DNA of 5,548 bases from Candidatus Peregrinibacteria bacterium CG10_big_fil_rev_8_21_14_0_10_49_16 (GCA_002772605.1 PFDS01000007.1:1-5548), one strand, 5' to 3'. Numbered from the stretch's first letter, positions 1 through 4,592 are shown. Notes: a model not told the origin generated them from the sequence alone. Program-made: numbers and translations.

Positions 1-48
1 TTCTGACTACAAGCATTACTCTTGTGCATGTGAAAAATCAGGAAAGTG

Positions 49-76
49 AGTATCATTCGTTGGGTGGAAAAGTCAA
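49..76 (-). promoter_or_regulatory. Possible leftward promoter, gene off the left edge
   Basis: Read on the minus strand, TTGACT (71-76) is followed after 16 bases by GATACT (49-54). The spacing and the TTGACTTT start match the two better minus-strand promoters in this window (397-424 and 1671-1698). Transcription would begin near position 42. The other two leaders are about 50 bases, so the start codon of the gene served would lie just outside the window. The -10 box is only a 4/6 match to TATAAT, so the call rests on analogy with the other two. Short plus-strand open frames also cross this stretch and end at 49 and 86, so it could instead be the tail of a rightward gene. Confidence 0.35.
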
Positions 77-110
77 GGGTGTTTGACATCTCTGTGTACA
101 CACATGTTTT

Positions 111-138
111 AAAGCCCCACGGTTTCCCGTGGGGCTTT
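111..138 (-). terminator. Hairpin terminator after the 54-residue gene
   Basis: A perfect 12-bp inverted repeat, AAAGCCCCACGG (111-122) and CCGTGGGGCTTT (127-138), with a 4-base loop. The GC-rich core ends in T on both strands, so it can work in either direction. It lies 37 bases beyond the stop codon of the minus-strand gene at 175-339, which is its most likely user. Any plus-strand gene ending at the left edge would also be stopped here; the plus-strand read has the slightly longer T-rich tail (TTTTGTT). Confidence 0.75.
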
Positions 139-174
139 TGTTCCAGCATTTTTCAGCTGGTGTTCGTTGTTTTC

Positions 175-339
175 TTACTTGACCGCGGCGGCCAGTGCGT
201 GTGCCGTCTGCAGGTGTGCGATGTAGATGGAGTCCTGCTCGTGCAGGGGGACGGGGGCTCCGTTCCACTGCGTGTTTGCACGCATGTACTCTTCCCACAC
301 CACTTGTTGACGGTACGAACGACTGTTGTTCTGACTCAT
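175..339 (-). CDS. Small 54-residue protein, function unknown
   Basis: I do not recognise this protein. It starts MSQNNSRSYRQQVVWEEYMR and ends in an alanine-rich segment, HLQTAHALAAAVK. It is soluble-looking, with no signal peptide or membrane helix; the second half (about residues 32-53) could form an amphipathic helix. It is probably real because every part of a transcription unit surrounds it. A near-consensus promoter lies at 397-424, a leader of about 50 bases carries a purine-rich stretch (AAAGAGAAAG) just before the ATG, and a strong hairpin terminator follows the TAA. The frame is also a GC-rich island with GC-rich third codon positions (many GCC, CTG, GTG, CAG) inside AT-rich flanks. 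The Shine-Dalgarno is weak. The product could be a small regulator or partner protein, but nothing in the sequence says which. Confidence 0.6.
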   Translation of the reverse strand: MSQNNSRSYRQQVVWEEYMRANTQWNGAPVPLHEQDSIYIAHLQTAHALAAAVK

Positions 340-396
340 AACTTTCTCTTTCTTTGAGTCGGCGAAGGCGGTTGTGTTAAGAAACGACTAATTTAC

Positions 397-424
397 ATTA
401 TAATAATTTTTAATAAAAAGTCAA
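397..424 (-). promoter_or_regulatory. Sigma-70-type promoter for the 54-residue gene
   Basis: On the minus strand TTGACT (419-424) is followed after 16 bases by a perfect TATAAT (397-402), in very AT-rich surroundings. Expected transcription start is near 390, leaving a leader of about 50 bases before the ATG at 339. This is among the best promoter matches in the window and the main reason to accept the small gene it faces. Confidence 0.75.
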
Positions 425-500
425 GTATTTCTGGCTACTTTTTATTCTACTTTCAGACTCTATTTCGCCACTGTATGATTCCTTCAGAAAGGAGGTCTCC

Positions 501-722
501 ATGAACGTTCCTTTTGTCCTTTCTGTCGCAGTAACGGGAGGAGCGCTTCTGGTCCTTGGGCTACTCTGTATTGGGTTTGCCCGACTCAGTTATTCCCCCG
601 GATTTGGCTTCTTTGGAGCGATGATGGTGATTGGCGGCATATGGTTTCTGATCTGCGCCGCCATGTTCTACACATCCCCGAACTGGTGGCCGGATGGGAC
701 CGTGAAGTATTATGGCGGGTAA
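501..722 (+). CDS. Small two-helix membrane protein, function unknown
   Basis: A 73-residue protein I cannot assign to a family. It has two hydrophobic helices, at about residues 4-26 and 35-57, joined by a short turn (RLSYSPGFG), so it should be an inner-membrane hairpin. The tail (residues 58-73) is aromatic and polar, with SPNWWPDG. The start is well supported: AAAGGAGGT at 488-496 is a near-perfect Shine-Dalgarno ending four bases before the ATG, by far the strongest in the window. A weak promoter candidate is TTCAGA (452-457), 16 bases, then TATGAT (474-479), which would give a very short leader. The stop is followed by the palindromic repeat at 734-784 and then by the hairpin at 798-854, so the gene looks monocistronic. 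It could be a small-protein modulator of a membrane complex, but no partner is visible nearby. Confidence 0.8.
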   Translation: MNVPFVLSVAVTGGALLVLGLLCIGFARLSYSPGFGFFGAMMVIGGIWFLICAAMFYTSPNWWPDGTVKYYGG

Positions 723-733
723 TCTCTCCTCCT

Positions 734-784
734 TTGTGTCACCCGCTCCCTGTGTCACCCTGAGCTCGTCGAAGGGTGACACAA
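734..784. repeat. Palindromic intergenic repeat with duplicated arm
   Basis: TGTGTCACCC (751-760) and GGGTGACACA (774-783) form a 10-bp inverted repeat around a 13-base centre, TGAGCTCGTCGAA. A second direct copy of the left arm, TGTGTCACCC at 735-744, can pair with the same right arm; with T734 and A784 this alternative stem is 11 bp. Two mutually exclusive hairpins are therefore possible in the 3' region of the small membrane-protein gene. The asymmetric ends CCTGAG on the left and TCGAAGG on the right recur in the element at 4593-4693, so the two appear to belong to one repeat family. From memory, such CCTGAG...TCGAAGG palindromes are widespread in bacterial intergenic DNA; I have not checked this. 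Confidence 0.75.
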
Positions 785-797
785 TTTTCTGCATGCG

Positions 798-854
798 AAA
801 ACCCCGGAGGGGGTTACATTGGATCCTTGTGTTGGGATCCCTCCGGGGTGTTTT
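798..854 (-). terminator. Long hairpin, probable bidirectional terminator
   Basis: CCCCGGAGGG (802-811) and CCCTCCGGGG (839-848) form a perfect 10-bp GC-rich stem, flanked by AAAA (798-801) and TGTTTT (849-854). It lies between converging genes, 76 bases past the plus-strand stop at 722 and 5 bases past the minus-strand stop at 860. The minus-strand read ends in CCGGGGTTTTCG, so it suits the 251-residue gene best. The long loop contains two GGATCC palindromes (821-826 and 835-840), giving a smaller internal hairpin that partly competes with the main stem. Confidence 0.75.
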
Positions 855-859
855 GCGAG

Positions 860-1615
860 CTACTTGTTTTTGCGTTCCAGCTCGCGGACTTTTTGACGGT
901 ACTTGCGCTGCCATTCGGCGCGCTTTTCGCCGATTTCCTTGGCCTTCTGAAGGTTTTCCTCCATCTGTGCCAGGAACGGTTTGTGCTCCTCCTTCTTGAG
1001 ACGACTGGTGAGGTCTTCCACCCACTTCTCGGCCTTTTCATCCATGTAGACCGAATTTTTGCTCGTGCGGTAGTAGATCTCGTAGTGTGGTGCAGGCTTG
1101 TGCCCGGGCATCCGCAGGAAGCGATGGCTGATGTAGCCACCGTCTGCGAAGACGAGGAATGCCTTCGTATGATTCGGGTCATCCGACTGAACTCTCAGGG
1201 CCCACGCAATGACTGACTTGCCCCACACTCGCTCCCAGTCTTGCCGGCAGTGATCTGGCAGGAGTTCGGGAGGGAGCAATCCCACTTCATAGCTCTTGCC
1301 GTTGTGGTGGATCTCGATGCCCTGCTTCTGCGCGACGCGGTCGAGTTCTGTCATGTGCTGGTTCAACTCGAAGGGAATGAACCCTCCGATGAACTTGGCG
1401 ATGAGCAGGACGATCATCACCGCGACAGTGGCGAACAGACCTCGGGCGAACCACTTGAATGCATGCTCCGCACGCGATGGTCGACCGTCCCAGAAGCTGC
1501 CGAGTCCGGCGGGCTTCCTGTACCGCCAACAGGCGATCAGGCCCGCGACGATCGCGGGCGACAGGAGTAGGGCGAAGAGGACGATCTGGGGCAGGTTCTT
1601 GAGTGCTTCGAACAT
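860..1615 (-). CDS. Two-helix membrane protein with charged coiled-coil tail
   Basis: A 251-residue protein of unknown family. Hydrophobic helices lie at about residues 10-29 and 57-80. The loop between them is strongly basic (RYRK, R45, R48, K54, R58), so by the positive-inside rule the loop is cytoplasmic and the C-terminal domain (about 85-251) faces outward. Residues 100-190 are a mixed region with VFADGGYISHRFLRMPGHK and several aromatic residues. Residues 192-251 are almost all charged (EKAEKWVED, RLKKEEHK, RELERKNK) and should form a coiled coil or long helix. I place the start at 1615 rather than at the upstream in-frame ATG at 1681. The 1615 ATG has a Shine-Dalgarno (CGAGGAAA), begins a normal membrane-protein N-terminus (MFEALKNLPQ) and lies about 50 bases after the predicted transcription start; position 1681 lies upstream of the -10 box. 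The gene diverges from 1797-2168. Confidence 0.82.
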   Translation of the reverse strand: MFEALKNLPQIVLFALLLSPAIVAGLIACWRYRKPAGLGSFWDGRPSRAEHAFKWFARGLFATVAVMIVLLIAKFIGGFIPFELNQHMTELDRVAQKQGIEIHHNGKSYEVGLLPPELLPDHCRQDWERVWGKSVIAWALRVQSDDPNHTKAFLVFADGGYISHRFLRMPGHKPAPHYEIYYRTSKNSVYMDEKAEKWVEDLTSRLKKEEHKPFLAQMEENLQKAKEIGEKRAEWQRKYRQKVRELERKNK

Positions 1616-1670
1616 TCTTTTTCCTCGTTTTGTTCTTGTTCTGTGATTTCCAAGGATCCAATAGCTCGAT

Positions 1671-1698
1671 ACTATACACAAAATGTTGACAAAGTCAA
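1671..1698 (-). promoter_or_regulatory. Leftward promoter of the 251-residue gene
   Basis: On the minus strand TTGACT (1693-1698), 16 bases, then TATAGT (1671-1676). Predicted transcription start is near 1664, giving a leader of about 50 bases before the ATG at 1615. Its -35 box lies two bases from the -35 box of the rightward promoter at 1686-1714. The two form the palindrome TTGACAAAGTCAA (1686-1698), so RNA polymerase could hardly occupy both at once. Confidence 0.7.
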
Positions 1699-1714
1699 TA
1701 TAAAGTTGTATAAA
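1686..1714 (+). promoter_or_regulatory. Rightward promoter of the 123-residue gene
   Basis: TTGACA (1686-1691), exactly 17 bases, then TATAAA (1709-1714): a perfect -35 box, optimal spacing and a 5/6 -10 box. Predicted start is near 1721, leaving an untranslated leader of about 75 bases before the TTG start at 1797. The palindrome TTGAC-AAA-GTCAA at its -35 box is shared with the leftward promoter and could also serve as an operator for a dimeric repressor. Confidence 0.78.
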
Positions 1715-1796
1715 TATTTAAAGGTCTTTACACATGCGGGTACGACGTTTGCCTGCGACTCAGTGCACCTAAAAAGAGTGCAAAGGAGATGAGACG

Positions 1797-2168
1797 TTGT
1801 TGAAGGTTTTGAGAGTTGTGAGTATCGCTCTGATCGTTCTGGCTGTGGCAGCACTCGTGGTCATGCTTCCGGTCGTTGGCCGAGCCGTGACCGATTCAGT
1901 GGCTACCAGTCCAAAGCAAGCTGAGCAACTGGCGGCTGCGTTCGGTTATCAGACGAAGTACGTGCGCGGATTCGGCACGCCGTTCCATCCTGCCCCGTAC
2001 CCGATTCTTCTTATCCTGTTTGCGGCGGCGAATCTTTTCGTTACTAGCAAAAAGTGGAAGGAGATGGCGGGGAAGGATAACTGTGTGTTCATTATCACAA
2101 CGTTCATGATGCTGGTGATGACAGCTGCATCCAGCATCCTGATCTACATTCGATACTCAACGTGGTAA
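1797..2168 (+). CDS. Three-helix membrane protein, function unknown
   Basis: A 123-residue protein I do not recognise. Hydrophobic helices lie at about residues 5-28, 66-84 and 95-118. The basic segment TSKKWKEMAGK between helices two and three should be cytoplasmic, which places the N-terminus inside and the 35-residue loop after helix one (with AFGYQTKYVRGFGTPFHPAPYP) outside. The start is TTG at 1797, or less likely the next codon, also TTG. AAGGAG at 1783-1788 lies eight bases before the first TTG, and an in-frame stop at 1770-1772 rules out a longer start. No ATG is available in frame near the N-terminus. A promoter lies at 1686-1714 and a terminator follows 13 bases after the stop, so it is a single-gene unit. 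It could be a small membrane regulator or transport accessory; neither can be shown. Confidence 0.75.
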   Translation: MLKVLRVVSIALIVLAVAALVVMLPVVGRAVTDSVATSPKQAEQLAAAFGYQTKYVRGFGTPFHPAPYPILLILFAAANLFVTSKKWKEMAGKDNCVFIITTFMMLVMTAASSILIYIRYSTW

Positions 2169-2181
2169 GGAGACCTTGAGG

Positions 2182-2204
2182 CCCCGAGCACTTGCTCGGG
2201 GTTT
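2182..2204 (+). terminator. Terminator after the 123-residue gene
   Basis: CCCCGAGCA (2182-2190) and TGCTCGGGG (2193-2201) form a stem of up to 9 bp (7 bp with a realistic loop), followed by TTT and then CGTC. It starts 13 bases after the TAA at 2166-2168. It separates this unit from thyA and supports thyA having its own promoter immediately downstream. Confidence 0.75.
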
Positions 2205-2232
2205 CGTCATGTCCACATTTTTCTGGTACACT
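2204..2232 (+). promoter_or_regulatory. Extended -10 promoter placing the thyA mRNA start at its ATG
   Basis: TACACT (2227-2232) is preceded by TGG, an extended -10 element (TGn), with a 4/6 -35 candidate TCGTCA (2204-2209) at 17-base spacing. The -10 box ends only six bases before the thyA ATG at 2239, so the expected transcription start falls on or next to the A of the ATG. The intervening bases (TTTTTC) hold no purine-rich ribosome binding site. This predicts a leaderless mRNA. Confidence 0.6.
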
Positions 2233-2238
2233 TTTTTC

Positions 2239-3051
2239 ATGCGTCAGTACCTCGATCTCCTCCGGAAAATTGTGGATGAAGGGCAAGAGAAGGAAGACCG
2301 GACGGGAGTGGGAACGTGGTCGCTTTTTGGACAGCAATTGAGATTCGATTTACAGGACGGATTTCCGTTACTCACCACAAAAAAACTCTACACACGGGCG
2401 ATCGTGCATGAACTCCTCTGGTTTCTGGCAGGGGATACGAATATCAAATATTTACAAGACAATAAGGTTGGTATTTGGGATGAGTGGGCGGATGCACAGG
2501 GGAATCTTGGTCCGGTCTATGGCAAGCAGTGGCGCGCATGGGAGGGAGCTGATGGCACGGTGACGGATCAAATCACGCAAGTACTGGATAGTCTCAAGAA
2601 TAATCCGGATTCCCGTCGTCACGTAGTTGTCGCATGGAACGTGGCGGACGTACCCAAGATGAAGCTGCCGCCGTGTCACTGCCTGTTCCAGTTTTACGTG
2701 TCTGCTCCCAATATGGAGGGACGACGTGCACTTTCCTGCCAACTCTATCAACGAAGTGCGGACTACTTCCTCGGCGTGCCGTTCAATATTGCGAGTTATG
2801 CGCTTCTCACGCACATGTTGGCGCATGTCTGTGGTTATGCCCCGGGGGAGTTCGTTCATACATTCGGTGATGTGCACTTGTACCGCAATCACGTACAGCA
2901 GGCGAAAGAGCAGCTTAGTCGCGAGCCGCGACCTTGTCCGCAACTAATGCTGAATGAGAATGTGAAGAACTTGTTCGATTTTCGGTATGAAGATATTTTT
3001 GTACTCAACTACGATCCGCATCCGAGTATTAAAGCCCCCGTTGCCGTATGA
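2239..3051 (+). CDS. thyA: Thymidylate synthase (ThyA type)
   Basis: A 270-residue thymidylate synthase (E. coli has 264). It methylates dUMP to dTMP with 5,10-methylenetetrahydrofolate as carbon donor and reductant, releasing dihydrofolate; it acts in the cytoplasm as a dimer. Visible family features are the phosphate-binding Arg21 in EDRTGVGT, Glu58 in HELLWFLAGDTN, Trp80 in IWDEWAD, and the catalytic Cys146 in LPPCHCLFQF. Also present are the dUMP-binding stretch CQLYQRSADYFLGVPFN (with Asn183), HLYRNH, and the closing tail IKAPVAV. With the start at 2239, Cys146 and Arg21 fall at exactly the E. coli numbers, which argues against the longer in-frame start at 2176; that start would also lie inside the preceding terminator region. 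Compared with E. coli there is a loop about six residues longer after FQFYV (APNMEGRR). The gene overlaps folA by four bases (ATGA). No Shine-Dalgarno is present. Confidence 0.97.
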   Translation: MRQYLDLLRKIVDEGQEKEDRTGVGTWSLFGQQLRFDLQDGFPLLTTKKLYTRAIVHELLWFLAGDTNIKYLQDNKVGIWDEWADAQGNLGPVYGKQWRAWEGADGTVTDQITQVLDSLKNNPDSRRHVVVAWNVADVPKMKLPPCHCLFQFYVSAPNMEGRRALSCQLYQRSADYFLGVPFNIASYALLTHMLAHVCGYAPGEFVHTFGDVHLYRNHVQQAKEQLSREPRPCPQLMLNENVKNLFDFRYEDIFVLNYDPHPSIKAPVAV

Positions 3052-3548
3052 AAGTCTCCCTCATTGCTGCGGCTTCCGAGAATAATGTGATTGGGAAGTC
3101 CGGGCATCTGCCGTGGGATCTGCCGGATGATCGCAAGTACTTTCGGGATGCAACCAAAGGCAAGCCGGTCATCATGGGGCGCAAGACGTACGAATCACTG
3201 CCGGAAAACATCCGTCCCATGCCTGATCGTCGCAATATTGTCATTACGCGTGACAAAGCACGTTCACTACTGGGGTGTGACACGGTCAGTTCACTGGAAG
3301 AAGCTTTGCTGATTGCAGAGCAGGATGATCCTGATGAAGTCTTTGTCATTGGTGGCGGGGATATCTACCATTTGGCTTTGCCTATTGCCGACCGTATCTA
3401 TCTCACGCGTGTCCACGCGGATATCGATGGGGATACATATTTTCCAGAGGTGGATGGGAACGAGTGGAAAGAGGTGATGAGAGAAGAGCATGGGAAGGAT
3501 GAGAAACATGAATATGCATTTACGTATCTCATGTATGATCGTTTGTAG
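3048..3548 (+). CDS. folA: Dihydrofolate reductase
   Basis: A 166-residue dihydrofolate reductase, close to the usual length of 160-170. It reduces dihydrofolate to tetrahydrofolate with NADPH, regenerating the cofactor that ThyA oxidises. Visible features are the N-terminal strand VSLIAAASENNVIG, then LPWDLPDD with Asp28 aligned to the E. coli catalytic Asp27, and KPVIMGRKTYESLP. RRNIVITRD and the glycine-rich NADPH-binding VIGGGDIYHLALP follow, then YLTRV, GDTYFPE and the C-terminal strand motif YAFTYLMYDR. The ATG sits inside the thyA stop (ATGA, 3048-3051) and no Shine-Dalgarno precedes it (CCCGTTGCCGT). Translation therefore probably depends on ribosomes finishing thyA, which would tie the two enzymes' amounts together. 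All key residues are present, so it should be active. Trimethoprim sensitivity cannot be judged from sequence. Confidence 0.97.
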   Translation: MKVSLIAAASENNVIGKSGHLPWDLPDDRKYFRDATKGKPVIMGRKTYESLPENIRPMPDRRNIVITRDKARSLLGCDTVSSLEEALLIAEQDDPDEVFVIGGGDIYHLALPIADRIYLTRVHADIDGDTYFPEVDGNEWKEVMREEHGKDEKHEYAFTYLMYDRL

Positions 3549-3575
3549 AGACGTTCTATAGAGCGTCTCCATACA
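3544..3575. repeat. GAGACG palindrome overlapping the folA stop
   Basis: GAGACG (3548-3553) and CGTCTC (3564-3569) are inverted; with the inner bases the stem reaches 10 bp including one G-T pair. The flanks TGTA (3544-3547) and TACA (3572-3575) are also complementary, displaced by an extra CA on the right. The left arm begins in the last base of the folA stop codon. No T-run follows, so it is a poor intrinsic terminator, though it could protect the mRNA 3' end. From memory, GTAGAGACG...CGTCTCTAC palindromes are a common dispersed repeat in several bacterial groups; this looks like a slightly decayed copy. Confidence 0.6.
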
Positions 3576-3599
3576 TGTCCTGATATTCGTGTTTTCCTC

Positions 3600-3628
3600 T
3601 TTACGAAGCCAAAAAAAACTGGTACTAT
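3600..3628 (+). promoter_or_regulatory. Candidate distal promoter of the HExxH gene
   Basis: TTTACG (3600-3605), 17 bases, then TACTAT (3623-3628), preceded by TGG as in an extended -10 element. The CTGGTAC context matches that of the thyA promoter. Transcription would start near 3635 and the roughly 50-base leader would contain a small hairpin, CCTACT (3637-3642) with AGTAGG (3648-3653). A second candidate closer to the gene is described separately. Confidence 0.45.
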
Positions 3629-3649
3629 TTCTTCTCCCTACTTAGGTAG

Positions 3650-3677
3650 TAGGCATAAAGAAAAACGTGATTACACT
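3650..3677 (+). promoter_or_regulatory. Candidate proximal promoter giving a leaderless start
   Basis: TACACT (3672-3677) ends six bases before the ATG at 3684, the same hexamer at the same distance as in front of thyA. TAGGCA (3650-3655) is a 4/6 -35 match at 16-base spacing. A TG pair lies upstream but one base out of the usual extended -10 position, so this is weaker than the thyA case. Confidence 0.35.
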
Positions 3678-3683
3678 GCAGGT

Positions 3684-4589
3684 ATGATGCAGCTGGATAC
3701 ATTCTCCCGCATAGAAACAGATCTTCAGGCCAACATTCTCACTGGTGAACAGAGATTGGAGCTTGCGGTTTTGGGTGCAAGAACCGTGGGGGATGCTGTG
3801 GCAAACATAGAGCGGCAGATCGTAGAGGCAAGTGAAGCAGGAGATGACCGAGGTGTCACAATGCTCCAAGAGCGCCTGGGAATTGTATCTGCTCTTTGCT
3901 GCGAGTACGGAAGCGTGCAGGTGTCAAATTTGCCTGGAGGTGTGCTGGGCATGGCGCCTGTTGGCGGCTCCGTCCATCAGATCCAGCTGAGTGCGGACCT
4001 GCTTCTGCATGATTCTCTGGAGAAGTTACAGGAGGTCTGTATGCACGAACGTCGCCACACGAACCAGGTAGAATTGAAAACGGCACGGGAGGACGTCGTG
4101 TTGATTGTAGGAAACAAGAAAGTGACTGATACAACGGTGATGCTCGAAGGAGATACGGAGAAGCATACTGAAGCGCGTTTCGGTGTGCGGGATGATCGTC
4201 CGGATGCCATCTACGGCGAAGGAGCTCGTCTGTTTGAAGATCTCAGTGCACACCGTAGTCGCTTAGATGCGGTGATGACGCAGACAGGAGACATAGAAGG
4301 ATTGCAGAGTGACATCTGGGAAGAAGATCTGCGCAACCACAAGCTGGACTTTGCAAATTTGCAAAAGCAATCACAAGAAACAGGGTATACGGTTTCTCGG
4401 GGAGTGGTTTCTGTGCAGGTGAAGAACTGGGTTGTTCTTCTGGAAGAAGGAAAAGCGGATATGGAGGAGGTGGAGAAACAGGTGGCGGAACTGAATACGG
4501 AAGAAAACCCCCAGGCCATCATGGCGCAGATTTATGCGCAGATGGCTGTGACGCGGGAACAGCTGGAGGGGAGTGTTGAAAGAAATTGA
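3684..4589 (+). CDS. Putative HExxH zinc metalloprotease-like protein
   Basis: A 301-residue protein of no family I can name. It has no signal peptide or membrane helix, so it is probably cytoplasmic. Its most telling feature is HERRH at residues 121-125 in LQEVCMHERRHTNQVEL, an HExxH zincin motif in a helical context. About 30 residues later comes MLEGDTEKHTEARFG (residues 153-167), where Glu155, Glu159 or Glu163 could supply the third zinc ligand as in gluzincins; the EGxTE spacing resembles the glutamate helix of such peptidases. Residues 80-100 are glycine- and valine-rich (LPGGVLGMAPVGG), possibly a strand pair before the active-site helix. The N-terminal 65 residues and the C-terminal 60 (EEGKADMEEVEKQVAELNTEE) are charged and helical. 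Two ATGs stand in tandem at 3684 and 3687; only a weak GCAGG precedes them. HExxH can occur by chance, so the enzyme call is an inference, but the coding call is firm. Confidence 0.8.
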   Translation: MMQLDTFSRIETDLQANILTGEQRLELAVLGARTVGDAVANIERQIVEASEAGDDRGVTMLQERLGIVSALCCEYGSVQVSNLPGGVLGMAPVGGSVHQIQLSADLLLHDSLEKLQEVCMHERRHTNQVELKTAREDVVLIVGNKKVTDTTVMLEGDTEKHTEARFGVRDDRPDAIYGEGARLFEDLSAHRSRLDAVMTQTGDIEGLQSDIWEEDLRNHKLDFANLQKQSQETGYTVSRGVVSVQVKNWVVLLEEGKADMEEVEKQVAELNTEENPQAIMAQIYAQMAVTREQLEGSVERN

Positions 4590-4592
4590 GTA

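Noticed and set aside
1..86. Possible C-terminal tails of a rightward gene, ending at 49 or 86
   Set aside because: Both frames are under 30 codons and neither has a recognisable motif. The same stretch can be read as a minus-strand promoter, so no coding call is justified.
46..357. Open plus-strand frame of 103 codons across the left end
   Set aside because: It runs through the hairpin terminator and opposite the better-supported 54-residue minus-strand gene. Its product is a cysteine- and valine-rich low-complexity string, and it has no ribosome binding site.
712..1216. Long plus-strand open frames opposite the 251-residue gene
   Set aside because: They cross the repeat and the terminator hairpin, and they mirror a minus-strand gene that has a promoter, a ribosome binding site and sensible membrane topology.
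1616..1681. 22-residue N-terminal extension of the minus-strand gene (start at 1681)
   Set aside because: The ATG at 1681 lies upstream of the predicted -10 box (1671-1676), so it would not be on the transcript. The ATG at 1615 has a good Shine-Dalgarno.
1789..1803. Five-codon upstream frame ATGAGACGTTGTTGA overlapping the TTG start
   Set aside because: Its ATG directly abuts the AAGGAG Shine-Dalgarno, too close for initiation; the spacing fits the TTG at 1797.
2176..2238. 21-residue N-terminal extension of thymidylate synthase
   Set aside because: It would be translated from the upstream terminator hairpin. Family alignment begins at MRQYLDLL, and the key residues match E. coli numbering only from 2239.
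2452..2943. 163-codon minus-strand frame inside thyA
   Set aside because: It is antisense to a fully conserved enzyme gene and its product has no motif; it is a shadow of thyA codon structure.
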